Assembly: GCA_036365455.1 (NCBI GenBank)
Contig: JAWQUS010000017.1
Location: 4,464,001 to 4,528,000 of the forward strand
DNA from: Macrosoma leucophasiata
Lineage: Eukaryota; Arthropoda; Insecta; Lepidoptera; Hedylidae
Direction: 5' to 3'
DNA: 64,000 nt
Part shown: piece after piece, positions 11,725-22,550 of the stretch
Layout: the number at the start of each line of letters is the position of its first letter
Numbering within the stretch: position 1 is the stretch's first letter
Notes under the pieces: model-generated
What the model was told of the DNA's origin: nothing
Databases searched by the model: none
Seen by the model: only the letters and a program-made list of their open reading frames with translations
Translations under genes and position numbers: made by a program

Positions 11725-12039
11725 ACTGCCTCAGTAATGGTAGCAGACCACTACTGCTACGCCAGGGTTCTGGGCTCGATCCGGTCGGTCGTTATCAGAC
11801 ATGAAGGTGTAAAAGTAGATATCATCCTTTTTCTCTGCTGCTAAGTTTTGAGTTTTTCCATTTTCTGGAAGTTTCTCAGTACCACATTCGTAATTGGTTA
11901 ATGTGCCAGAGATGTCAGTAGGTTCACTTATTGTTAAATGGGACAAAAATGTTATAATCATGCTTGGGAGCATGCATAACATGCTTAATTACCTCTGGCT
12001 AACCATTCGGGGAATACAGACATGAAGTTATGTTTTTCT
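11725..12039 (+). mobile_element. tRNA-derived SINE, diverged copy
   Basis: Starts actgcctcagtaatggtagc, has a worn B box (gggctcgatccgg) and ends accattcggggaatacagac. Older than the other copies judging by its differences. Confidence 0.7.
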
Positions 12040-12046
12040 TACTACC

Positions 12047-12330
12047 GACTAGCTGACCCGACAAACTTCGTATTGCCTCACAATGAAATAATGTGTCAAA
12101 TATTTGATAGATACGGACTATTTGTATGGAAAAATGAAATTGTGGTTTTTACTATTTCCCGTCAGTTTCTTCATATTTTCTAACCTTTTAAACCTACGCT
12201 GGACTTCCAAAAATCATTTAAAAAAATCACACCAAAATTAGCCAAATCGGTATAGCCGTTCCCGAGTTTTAGCGAGACTAACGAAAAGCAATTGATTTTA
12301 TATATATATATATAGATAGATAGACTATAG
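12047..12330 (+). mobile_element. RTE-type LINE tail with (TA)n end
   Basis: Starts actagctgacccgacaaact and ends in tatatatata followed by gatagatag. Closely related to 1377-1632. Confidence 0.7.
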
Positions 12331-12841
12331 TGAACTAGGTATAATGCGCCTATACGTAAATACATGCATGCATGAATGAATATAGCTTATTAAAGGTATA
12401 AGACCACCTCACTATACATTACTACAAACAATCAACACGGACACGAAATTATGTAATTGTGTAAAAAAAGTGAACACAAACAATATTTTTGAGAGCATTA
12501 ATCCTTGACATGGATTACATATAAAAAAAATAAATCGAATATTTCGTACTCAGTTGACATTTCGCAACTGTTATCGAACCGATTGTTATAAGTATCGTTA
12601 CGATAAAACTCATTCGTAATTGCATTTCGTAAACGCACGTAGGGACGATTGAATGAAATTAGGTGTATCTCGCAATATGTACTACGTTTTGTTATTATAA
12701 AAGTTGTTGATATTGATTTTTTTTGTCGATATTTTGTGTCGTAATAACAATACAAAACAACTATATCGGAATTTCAAAACAATTAGGCGTGATTCAGATA
12801 TATCAGCAGGCCGGCACGTAATCATCGTGCGTCGTATTAAA

Positions 12842-12965
12842 GGTTTATTCCCGTTGTCCCCGTGCGCCGTGTCCCCGTTACGGGGACAACGGAAAAGGAA
12901 TTTATAGACTTCCCGCTGTCCCCGTCGCACGGGGACACGGCGCACGGGGACAGCGGGAATAAACC
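12842..12965. mobile_element. 124-bp foldback MITE, hAT-like
   Basis: The terminal 37 bases (12842-12878 and 12929-12965) are inverted repeats with one mismatch, rich in gtccccgt. The 8-base direct repeat gtattaaa lies exactly outside (12834-12841, 12966-12973), as hAT-family transposition leaves. No coding capacity. Confidence 0.85.
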
Positions 12966-13007
12966 GTATTAAACACGTCCACTGCTGGACTAAAAACCTC
13001 ATAAGGG

Positions 13008-13180
13008 GGATATGTACGGCCCTGTAATTTCAGGCACAGAAGCATAACATAACACCTTAGGTCTCAGGAGTAGTAACGCATCTGCATTTTGACCTTGATC
13101 TTTGTGTGGGTGTCTATAGGCTGCAGTCATCACTTAACATGTGAACTGCATGCTTGTTTACCACTTCCATAACATAAAAA
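13008..13180 (+). mobile_element. Non-tRNA SINE-like retroposon, 5'-truncated
   Basis: Begins at tgtacggccctgtaatttca and ends with an A-run after ccataacat. Lacks the first ~110 bases of the family. Confidence 0.75.
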
Positions 13181-13184
13181 AAAA

Positions 13185-13324
13185 CGCCGTAATCGCCGCG
13201 CTTGGCATGCGGATTGGCGATCACAGTGGTGGTAGTTTTACCGGAGGCTGCTGGCCATCTTGCGTTATTGCATGTATCTACCTACTACCGCCCTGAAAAT
13301 GGTTTGACCGCCATTGTTCGGTTG
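13185..13324. repeat. Dispersed repeat interrupted by the next element
   Basis: cgccgcgcttggcatgc ... ccattgttcggttg continues after the insertion as actgactgca. The uninterrupted relative is at 22388-22550. Confidence 0.7.
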
Positions 13325-13640
13325 TTGTTTTATATTATTTCGCATTAACACATGCTTGTGAAATATATTTTATTTTTAAAGAAAAATGGAAAGAAAAATT
13401 TGACTTCAGGCAAGACTTGAACTCGCGACCTACTGGGAATCTAGTCCAGCCGCTCTTCCAATTGAGCTACTGAAGCCCTGCCCGATTTGTCAAATCTTTC
13501 CTTCACATCTATTGCATTGCTTTATGGTAGCAGCAGCGCCATCTATTACCAACTATGCTAGTTAGGCAAGTCAGTAGGTCGCGAGTTCGAGTCTCGCCTG
13601 AAGTCAAATTTTTCTTTCAATTTTTCTTTAAAAATAAAAT
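13325..13640 (-). mobile_element. tRNA-like foldback retroposon, complete copy
   Basis: Flanked by the 12-base duplication attgttcggttg (13313-13324, 13641-13652). On the minus strand it contains a tRNA-like unit: a 7-base acceptor pair (cttcag/ctgaag core), an A-box-like tagctcaattgg, and a T-arm gcgagttcaagtcttgc. Its two ends are long inverted repeats around tttgacttcaggc. The anticodon stem has a mismatch, so it is not a functional tRNA gene. Confidence 0.8.
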
Positions 13641-13756
13641 ATTGTTCGGTTGACTGACTGCATTATTAGGAGTGGAAGAATCTAGAAGATAATTGTTCCA
13701 CTAGTGGGCGCTGGGGTCGTCACGTCCCGACACCGGGCGTAAGTATTTACTTAATT

Positions 13757-13963
13757 GCTAATAACGTTTTCGTAGGTTTTCGCGAGCTTCATACATTGTG
13801 GAAATTAAATTTGCGGAATTTCTCACTTATTTATCCGAACTTCTTATACCCGACGTTGTCTCCCCGTGACGTGGTAGGTGGAAAGCGACCGAAACGTCGG
13901 GTATAAGACGTAGTTTGGGAGTGTTGTTTACGCGAGAAAATCCGCATATTTAATTTCTACAAT
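13757..13963. mobile_element. Second copy of the 576-736 MITE-like repeat
   Basis: Shares cgttttcgtaggttttcgcg and the inverted ends (gaaattaaatttgcgga / tccgcatatttaatttcta), with more divergence, plus an internal acgtcgggtataag. Confidence 0.6.
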
Positions 13964-14207
13964 AAATTCCTAATGTCTTAGGTATTTGCTGTTACTTTTC
14001 ACTAGTAATGTACATTGTACCCGATTCAACTTCGGAAAATAACTAAGTATTACATATATACCTACCTACCTTCCAGACGTTTGTTTTTTTAATGATGTTG
14101 ATAATTGCATGAAATGGCACTGTGTAGTTTAAAACAAGTAAGCGATAAAACAGACACTTATGTGATAAATTGCTAGATGCCTTGTACCTACTGGAATGTT
14201 ATGAAAT

Positions 14208-14796
14208 ATGACTGGTGGTGGTGGTAGAGTTCCAGTGTACGAGCTCGAGGTCGTTGGTACCATATTTTTTTTTTTTATGTAATAAAAGTGGCAAACAAGC
14301 ATGCAGTTCACATTGATGTTAAGTGATGACTGCAGCCTATAGACAACCACACAATGACCAGAGGTCAAAATGCAGATGCGCTGCCACTCTTGAGACATTA
14401 GTTGTTATGCCTCTGTGCCGGAAATTACAGGGCCGTACATTACCACCTGACCGGAACACGATAGTGATGAACACTACCATTTAGCGGCAAATATATTAGG
14501 TAATGCGGTGGTGCCTACGCCCGCGAGCTCCGTCACTGGAGCTCTACCACCAGTAGACCATTGTATTACCTAATCTATCTGCCACCAATGGTAATGTTTA
14601 GCACTATTGTGTTCCGGTTAGATGGTAATGTATGGCCCCTTAACTATCACAGAGACAACTAAGGTATCAGGAGTTACAACGCATCTGCATTTTGACCTTT
14701 GGTTTCTGTGAATTTTGTATAGATATGTATAGGCTACATTCATCACTTAACATCCATGTGAACTGCGTGCTTGTTTGCCACTCTTGGTACATAAAA
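14208..14796 (+). mobile_element. Older SINE-like retroposon split by a younger one
   Basis: The 5' piece 14208-14263 (tggtggtagagttccagtgt) and the remainder 14560-14796 (tattacctaatctatctgcc to cttggtacataaaaaca) form one plus-strand copy. It is interrupted by a minus-strand copy of the same family. Confidence 0.7.
14264..14559 (-). mobile_element. Younger SINE-like retroposon nested in the previous one
   Basis: Full-length reverse copy with a T13 tract at its left end and ctggagctctaccaccagt at its right end. The short direct repeat accat on both sides fits a target duplication within the older copy. Confidence 0.75.
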
Positions 14797-14895
14797 ACAA
14801 CTAACTTACAGAAATCTGTTAAAGTTAGAGAAGGATGTGAAATGTTACAATAACTTTTACTTTAACAAATAGGTATGATGGTGCAATCCAGGCTA
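14797..14895 (-). mobile_element. Fragment of a ttgcaccaaga-type MITE
   Basis: ggatgtgaaatgttacaata and ggtgcaatccaggctaag match the inner and end parts of the element at 47593-47852. Confidence 0.55.
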
Positions 14896-15555
14896 AGAAT
14901 ATTGCAATGCACCTCATAGGTAATTAAGCAAGGCTAGATTTGATGAATGTCTCAAGTATTTACAAGGAAACAGTGACATCCCAACCAGGGCATATGAGTA
15001 CAGATTATTTAGTATCAAGCAGGATTATACAGACAAACTTGTTAACCTTTATAATAAGACCGTTTTTTCTTTATCATTTCCTTTTATATGCTAAGTTTAT
15101 ATACACCCGAAGTAGGTTAAGGTTTGTCGAATTAAATGTAAAGTATCCTTAATATTCATTTAATCTATTGTTTAATATTTTTACAGCGGTGAAAGTTGTT
15201 AATTTTAAGATAAATATGTATTCAAAGAATTACTTTTGCGTTTAATATTAAATTAGCTAAGTTATTTCGCTTCAAGTAAAAATGTGGGTAACTGAGGAAT
15301 CGAATAGTCAAAAATGTATGCAAATAAAGGCATGATGTACAATAATGTATACACTAACGTGTAAATCATTTAATATGTTCTCAAAGTAAAAACTAAAATA
15401 GATCGCAACGCTGTAGTGTTGAAACCCAGCACTTGAATTCGCCATTGTGTGCACAGCGCTTTAGGCTTTAGTGACCATAATGTATTGTGCCGCCCATAAA
15501 TCCACACGCGTACGGCTCCTAACTTTACCTTAAAGACTTTACTTTCGCAGTTGTT

Positions 15556-15725
15556 TTTTTATGTATGGAAGGTGGCAAACAAGCATGCAGCTCACTTTGA
15601 TGTTAAGTGCTGACTGCCGCCTATAGACACCTACACAAAAACCAGAGGTCGAAATGCAGATGCGTTGCCACCCTGAGACCTAAGTTGTCTTGTCTCTGAA
15701 CCGGAACACGATCGATTAGGTAATC
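15556..15725 (-). mobile_element. SINE-like retroposon, internally deleted
   Basis: Reverse copy beginning with T7 and gcatgcagctcac, and ending ccggaacacgatcgattagg. Part of the middle is missing. Confidence 0.7.
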
Positions 15726-16263
15726 CGATATACAGTATATTGTATAATTTATACAAACTCTGTCTAACCCCTGAGGAAATACCTATATACTTAAGGATAG
15801 CTAAATTTAGGTACACCTACGCACACATCATTTCATAATATATTTTTGACCGACTTCAAGGTTAGCAATTCGGTTTTTTTAAGTTGAGAAATTAGCAAAA
15901 TTATGACATTTTTTTAAAATTTCTGTTAATACTATTCATTTTAGCGATCCGTTTTACGCAGATAAGTCATTGATACAGCAAACAAAATCCATATATTTAA
16001 TTAATAAATCTTTTTCAAAAATTTAAATTAATAGTCATTAAGTATATTTTTTTAATCCTTTTTTATTTAGGGATTTTTATCCAATTGATATATCAACCCC
16101 AGGAATTTATGTAATAAGGTTTTCAAAGTGAAACCTAAAACCCCTTAAACCGACCGCAACGCTTTAATGTTGTGACCAAACAACCTTGCACTTGAACCGT
16201 ATTCGACATCATGTGCACAACGCTTTATTGACCATAATCCGTCAATTGTGCCAATGCACACGC

Positions 16264-16498
16264 CATAGAGCAACACGGGCCACCGGCCGCGGCGGACTCG
16301 GACTGGAGGGGAGTAGCCATAGCGTTTATTACCGATGCAAACCAGTCTGTCATTTTTTTGCGGGGGGAAATGCGTGCGACGCACACGCACACTACAAATA
16401 TCGTCTATTACTACTATATACTATAGGCCCATTTGGGCTTGTACTTTGACAGAGGGGAAAATCTGCATATAGCCACTCCCCTCCGGTGTTGCTCTATG
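16264..16498. mobile_element. 235-bp MITE, hAT-like, perfect 8-bp target duplication
   Basis: Ends catagagcaacac / gtgttgctctatg are inverted repeats. The octamer gcacacgc lies immediately outside both (16256-16263, 16499-16506). A relative is at 20558-20851 and a miniature one at 37803-37847. No ORF. Confidence 0.9.
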
Positions 16499-17206
16499 GC
16501 ACACGCGTACCTACTGCTACCGAGGACGCAGTAAAAACTTTACTTTCGCAGCTGATTCGACCGTTGAAGTGTTGTACTCTGAACTTTTACAACTACATTA
16601 CATAATACCTATGTTGTTCGTCGCTTGAAGGTATATTATTATGATTTATTGGCGATACAAAACAATGCACACAAAGGTTGCACATATAAATTGTATTCAC
16701 GTTTATTTCATTTATTTTAAACAAACGTGTAGGTAAGAACCTACATTAATAATAATCAGATCGGCTTTATACCCAGGTAGGTACCATATCAAATTAACTA
16801 CTTTACCACGTACTTAAGTACCATTATCGTATCACACACGTGAATTAAAATTAACTCAAGTTTAAAGTTAAGAAAACATTTCAAATGGTTTTGTAATAAT
16901 AACTCAATTATATTTATTTGCAGTGTCATTATAAAATAATTAAGTGTTGTGTAGGTAAAGGTATATCGAAATCTTTATAATATTTTTTATTTTAAAGAAA
17001 CTCGAACTCGCGGCCTACTGGGAATGTAGTCCAGCCGCTCTTCCAATTGAGCTACTGAAGTCCTGCCCGATTTGTCAAATCTTTCCTTCACATTTATTGC
17101 ATTGCTTTATGGTAGCAGCAGCGCCATCTATTGCCAACTATGCTAGTTAGGTTTTCTTTCCATTTTTCTTTAAAATAAAATATAATAGGTTGGGGAAAAA
17201 GTCTTT

Positions 17207-18460
17207 TCGCATTATAGTATGTATGAACTTGTAATAAAATTTCTTTGGCTGTAGTATTTGTATCTGGCTGGTTTTGGTATCATTGAAAGTTAAAATTTTA
17301 AAGAACATAATTCCAAATTCAAATTAGGGAAATGTGTGATTTTCATTTGTTTTTCGTACTGTCAAGATGAGTGAATCTAGAAGAAATTCGATACATTTTA
17401 AAATTTTACTTCAAAAAAGGTAAAAATGCAACACAAGCCGCGAAAAAAAATGGGATGTTTATGGACCTAGTGCAGTGTCTGTGAGAGTAGCACAAATTTG
17501 GTTTAAGCGTTTTCAATCCGGAAATTTTGATGTCAAAGACGCACCTCGCTCTGGTCGCCCTATTACGGATAAAATGGATGCCATTTTTGAAAAAGTGGAG
17601 CAAGATCGACATATCAGTAGTTACGACGTAGCTGAAGAACTGAGAATTGATCACAAAACAGTTTTGGCGCATTTGAAAAAAGCTGGGTACAAAAAAAAGC
17701 TCGATATTTGGGTACCTCACGAGCTCACTGAAAGAAACCTAATGAACCGTGTACTCATTTGTGATTCTTTATTACGACGTAATGAAACCGAATCATTTTT
17801 GAAGAAGCTGATAACTGGTGATGAAAAGTGGATCACGTACGACAAGAACGTGCGAAAAAGGTCGTGGTCAAAGGCCGGTCAGGCTTTACAGACTGTGGCG
17901 AAACCCGGGTTAACTCGCAATAAGGTGATGTTGTGTGTGTGGTGGGATTGGAAGGGCATTATTCATTATGAGCTATTACCACCAGGCAGGACTATCGATT
18001 CTGAACTCTACTGCGAACAACTGATGAGATAAAAGCAAGAAGTTGAGAGAAAGCGGCCGGAATTGATCAACAGAAGGGGTGTGGTGTTTCATCATGATAA
18101 CGCTAGACCTCACACATCTATAACCACTCAGCAAAAATTAAGAGAGTTTGGCTGGGAGGTGTTAATGCATCCGCCGTATAGTTCTGACCTTGCACCTTCA
18201 GATTTCCACCTGTTTCGGTCTCTTCAGAATTCTTTATGCAATGTTAGGTTAAAACGAGAGGACTGCCAAATCCACTTGTCGCGGTATTTTGATGAGAAGT
18301 CCCAAAATTTTTATAGCAATGGGATCATGTCCCTACCTACAAGATGGCAAAAGGTTATCGAACAAAATGGTACATTCATACTTTAGTTAAATTTAAATAA
18401 ACTATATTAAAAAATGTTTTGAATTATCTTAAAAAATGCGAAGAAACTTTTTCCCCAACC
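17207..18460 (+). mobile_element. mariner transposon, defective copy
   Basis: Terminal inverted repeats ggttggggaaaaagt / actttttccccaacc. The left side has the TA target; the right flank reads TT, probably one substitution. About 1254 bases, nearly identical to the copy at 59760-61037. Confidence 0.92.
17367..18386 (+). pseudogene. mariner transposase pseudogene
   Basis: This encodes a DD34D mariner transposase, which cuts and pastes the element in the nucleus. The frame is broken. The first codons are out of phase with the rest (stop after about 18 residues). A base is lost in the A-run near 17442. A TTA-to-TAA change makes a stop after LMR at about 18030. Family motifs remain: WVPHELTE, ITGDEKW (first Asp), FHHDNARPH (second Asp) and YSSDLAPSDF (third Asp, with Ser where the sister copy has Pro). 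Unlike the copy at 59937 it keeps the normal C-terminus (WQKVIEQNG). The two copies therefore have different lesions. Confidence 0.92.
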
Positions 18461-18513
18461 TTATATTTCACAAGCATGTGTTAATGCGAAATAATATAAA
18501 TCTTTATAATATT

Positions 18514-19684
18514 GTTGTATAATGTTATAAAATTTACTAAAATGGCACCATAAATAGAAATAGAAATAGTTTATTTTTTGACACAATATACTAAATATGT
18601 AGACATACAATGATGGGTATACACCACCTTCCAACGGTAAGCATTTTAGTAAATCATCAAAATGGCATTATGAAGCCTAATCAAAAATGATTAAAATGAT
18701 TGACAGAAGTTATAAAATCTAATCTATAAAACGAACTAAATAATGTAATATAAGCAATGAGATTTATTATTTATTTTATAAATTTATTATAATAAAATCA
18801 AACGATCCTCATTCTTTATATACATAAAATTTTACGAAATCTAATTTCGCCTTAGAATATGAAACAATTATTATAAAATGGCAAAATAATGCGCAATAGG
18901 TACCAACCTATCTTCTTCAAAATTAAAGATAAAATAATGATTGTCTGATTTATTATTCAATTTGAAGACTACTCACATTCAGTAGGTACCTAAGTATAAT
19001 TTGCAGGCCCTACCTACGCACCAGAAGTACTTACCTTTTTCGTCATGATAATCTAATCATAAAAATTTAAAATGTCCAAAGTGGAATTTTTTACCTCACA
19101 GTTTTTAAAATAGAAAAAATAACCAACCCATCAGACCACAGAATAAACAAAACAAAATCAAAACAAGTCGATGTAAAAAATATGCGATAAAAACAACTAC
19201 CCAAAAAAAAGGTTTTGCTGAAAAGAATGATCATGAAAAACAGTATCATCGGCTTTTGTTATAAACATTTGAAGTATGACTTATCATATTATTGTAAATT
19301 GATTAGTAACTCAATGTTTTTTTTTAATTAAAATCACTGCAGGTACTCGTACAATACAATATACATTAATAACAAATAGTAACAAGTACTTAACATTTTT
19401 TCTCTACCGTCATTGCACTATTTTGCACTTATAACATTTTGTTATTATTATCATGTAATCCAAGTAGTACCTATTTTGTAATAAAAATGACAGTAATTTT
19501 AAATGACTATTATGTAAATTCCTGAATTTCATTACGATATTTTACGTGGATATAGATACCTATCGAGAACAACTATTAGAAATGCTATACTCTGATACAC
19601 TACTTCTCGGTTCACCTAGAACCGTAATATCAAACGCAAATGACAGCCTTAATTAATTAAATTAAAAAAACACTAAAAACTTAC
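18514..19684. other. AT-rich sequence, intron of the minus-strand gene
   Basis: Very A/T-rich with no repeat family recognised. It lies just downstream of the donor at 19684 and so would be the start of intron 2 of the gene at 19685-20016. Confidence 0.45.
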
Positions 19685-19762
19685 GTGGTGTGTCCGAAAT
19701 ATCATCCATGATCGCCAGCTTACTCGGCCGCTTGTCATCTTCGGGTTTTAACCCCATTTTCA
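19685..19762 (-). CDS. First coding exon of an unrecognised gene
   Basis: On the minus strand a start codon at 19757 opens 24 residues, MGLKPEDDKRP then SKLAIMDDISDTP, plus one base before a consensus donor (CAC|GTAAG) at 19684. Upstream, a strong acceptor (T-run, then ATTTATACTAG) ends at 19763, and the exon begins TGAAAATGGG. The next exon must complete a codon beginning C. No plausible continuation was found between 1 and 19680, so intron 2 is either very long or leaves the window. The peptide is charged and lacks a signal sequence. I do not recognise the protein. The splice sites, start codon and promoter together make a real gene likely. Confidence 0.68.
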
Positions 19763-19942
19763 CTAGTATAAATAAAAAAAAAAAACAAATAACCGCGCGT
19801 TTTCAAAATTTGAATTAATTTGTATTACCGTTTTTACCTAAACATACACAGAGTGATTTTATTTTTGACCTATATTTTTTATTGGTATGTTTTGCATTGA
19901 TTTTTATTTTAATTAAATATTAAAATTTTCTTTTTCAGGTAC

Positions 19943-20016
19943 GTAAACTCGCGCGTCAGGCCGTCATGCTCGTCAGGAGCCGCACGCACTCCGGCGAACG
20001 AAGGTTGCACTCGACT
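19943..20016 (-). other. 5' UTR exon of the same gene
   Basis: A non-coding exon of about 74 bases between the predicted start site and a donor GTACCT at 19942. It contains one short upstream reading frame (ATG ACG GCC TGA), which could damp translation. The intron to the coding exon would be about 180 bases. Confidence 0.5.
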
Positions 20017-20047
20017 GTCACGGCACAATGCTCTAGCCTTGTTTATA
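20016..20047 (-). promoter_or_regulatory. TATA box and initiator
   Basis: TATAAA on the minus strand starts at 20047. An arthropod-type initiator core, CAGT, has its A at 20016, 31 bases downstream, which is the standard spacing. Confidence 0.55.
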
Positions 20048-20170
20048 ACCACACGACTATACCGGCAAACGAACACATTTACTGATCAGATATGCCGACA
20101 GAGATCAGCGAAATTGACATTATATCAGCAATTGACGTTTGTCTTCCCTCAGTGATGATGATTTATCGTT

Positions 20171-20465
20171 TTTTTTTTGTGTAAGGCAGATGGCTAACAA
20201 GCGTACAGCTCACATTGATGTTAAGTGATGACTGCAGACTGCAGACATCTACATAAAAACCAGAGGTCAAAATGCAGATGCGTTGCCACCCCTGAGATCT
20301 AAAGCGGCATGTCTCTGTAATACTCGTAGTTATTACGGGGCCATACATTACATTCTTACTGGATAACTATAGTGCCGAACACTAAACTCCATTAAGCGGG
20401 AGATAGGGTAGGTAATGCGGTAGCGCCTACGCTCTCGTGCTCCTACACTTGGAACTCTACCACCA
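20171..20465 (-). mobile_element. SINE-like retroposon, reverse copy
   Basis: T-run then gctaacaagcgtacagctca ... ttggaactctaccacc. Near full length, diverged. Lies just upstream of the minus-strand promoter. Confidence 0.75.
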
Positions 20466-20557
20466 AATATACCAGTACCTATGTCTGTAGAATCAACAAT
20501 AATATTATCCTATTAACATCTTAATCCTGTAAACATTCTCAATTCACAATTCGTAAA

Positions 20558-20851
20558 CATAGAGCAACACGGGCCACCGGCCGCGGCGGACTGGAGAGGA
20601 GTAGCCATAGCGTTTATTACCGATGCAAAAGAGTCTGTCATTTTTTGCGGGGGGGAAATGCGTGCGACACACACGCACACTACAAAAATCTTCTATTACT
20701 ACGAAACTCACATCTGGACTTTAACAAAACACAGAAACAATTTTACGCACACATTTAAACATCTAGGCGACAGGTATAGGCCCATTTGGGCTTGTACTTT
20801 GACAGAGGGGAAAGCCTGCATATGGCTACTCCCCTCCGGTGTTGCCCTATG
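20558..20851. mobile_element. hAT-like MITE, second copy
   Basis: Same ends as 16264-16498 (catagagcaacac / gtgttgccctatg), with about 60 extra internal bases. Flanked by ttcgtaaa and gtcgtaaa, an 8-base duplication with one mismatch. Confidence 0.82.
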
Positions 20852-20936
20852 GTCGTAAATAATATCTACAGAGAAATACACTACAAGAATATATTAATAA
20901 TATTTACAGAGAAATACGATCCGATATGGTAGTGCT

Positions 20937-21060
20937 TAGGGTTCCGTAGCCTACGTCCTTATGGTTTTGCCGTGTTCGTACATCCGTCCGACTATCCGTT
21001 GCCATGCTCGTAGACCATTTGTACTATAAAGCTGTAATATGGCACGAATATACCTACATA
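20937..21060 (+). repeat. agggttccgta repeat fragment
   Basis: Opening part of the family seen at 49083-49701 (agggttccgtagcctacg ... atccgtccgactatccg). Truncated. Confidence 0.5.
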
Positions 21061-21559
21061 TTAGCTTTCGAACAATCAAATCATGAAAAGGATTTAGAAA
21101 AGAAGAAGAATGTAGAATTGACATACGCAAAAGATATCATCTACGTAGGTTGCAAATTGCAATGAGGCATTTTCTGAATTTAACCAAATGTGTACATTAT
21201 TTTTATGCTATCTAATCTCGGCACTCGGCATTGTATTAGTTAAGTTCGAGATATACTTATAAAATTATAAGGGGACACCAGTTCATGTGCCTACCATAGA
21301 ATAAATAATAATAAGGTGCTCACTCAATAAACCAATGACTAGCAAGCTATCAACCCTTTTTTAATTTCTAAGCCAATAAGCTAGCAAGAACGATAATAAG
21401 CTAACGTCATACGCTAGGATAGTTTACAGGGATGGAGTTATCTACTTTAAAATATAGGGTGGATTATGTTAAAGTCAGTTTTGTATGTATTGAATACATA
21501 ACTATGTTTTCGTAAATTCATTTAAAAGAACTTCACAATGAAGTAGGTAAAAAAAACGG

Positions 21560-21833
21560 AAACTTCACGCCTGTAATCCCTGAAGGGGTAGACAGAGGTA
21601 AATGCATGCATTCAAGCATACATGCACTAACGATTCGCCGGTTACGTTTTAGCCCATGTAACGGGTCGCGAGCCTGTTGACATCTCTGGGCACATTACCA
21701 AACTTCGAGGTACTGGGAAATTTCCAGAAAATGGAAAAACCCAATAGAACCGGAGATAAAGGACTTTACACCATTATCTCTGATAACCCCCTACCCGGGA
21801 ATCGAACACAGGACCTCAGCTGACATCGACTCC
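21560..21833 (-). mobile_element. tRNA-derived SINE, reverse copy
   Basis: acttcacgcctgtaatccct through cccgggaatcgaacacagga (complement of the B box). The A-box end is degraded. Confidence 0.75.
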
Positions 21834-22387
21834 TGGCAAAAAATTCTGTGAAAAAAACCTCCCACGACGAATGGTTCTAGACCACCCTCATCTAGCCATT
21901 GCCCTTGATCTTCACCAGGTCGTCGGTCCACTTCGTAGGGGACTTTCCCAATTTATTACCTCATTCCTACTCAAATTTATAAAAAGGACCAAGTTTATGA
22001 TTTTCATATTTAAAAACGATGAAAATTTCTTACAATCGTGTCATACAATTAAATATTACATCTACATAAACACTGATACGTCCCCCTGATTCTTTATTCA
22101 TTGGACGTCGCGAACTCCGTACTTCGAAGATGAAGAAACAGGCCATATTTGAACGTTCCTGATTTCGGACAGCCTGTATAAGCAAACCAGTCTTACATAA
22201 CTAAGCCTTACAAATTAAACAAATGGATGTTGTTAAATTTTTGCCATTCCATTGTTTTTGCAAGCCGAAACGAACGAACGATTGTTGAAAATAGTTGAAT
22301 ATCTAATATCTACCTATCTTTTTTTTAATGGTTTAAAATCTATCAAATGTCAGCTATCAGTGGCGAGTCAGTACCTACACAGGGTTG

Positions 22388-22550
22388 TTATGTCATAATC
22401 GCCTCGCTTGGCATGCATGTTTACGTATTGCGATCTCAATGGCGGTAGTTTTATCGTGGGACGCTGATGCCCACCCACGTTATTGCATTTACTACTATCG
22501 GAATCGTTTGACAGCCATTGTTCGGTTGACTGACTGCACTAGCGGTAGAA
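22388..22550. repeat. Uninterrupted relative of the 13185 repeat
   Basis: Contains gccattgttcggttgactga without the insertion seen at 13325-13640. It therefore records the empty target. Confidence 0.75.

Larger units (their letters stand above)
16985..18497 (-). mobile_element. tRNA-like foldback retroposon carrying a mariner insertion
   Basis: Copy of the 13325-13640 family (tRNA-like unit at about 16998-17075 in reverse). A 16-base direct repeat, aaatctttataatatt, lies at 16969-16984 and 18498-18513. The mariner at 17207-18460 sits inside it and splits its end sequence (left part to 17206, right part tatttcacaagcatgtg from 18463). Confidence 0.8.

Noticed and set aside
13425..13500. Possible functional tRNA gene on the minus strand
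   Set aside because: The cloverleaf is nearly complete but has an anticodon-stem mismatch. The same sequence recurs in a retroposon family, so it is a tRNA-derived repeat.
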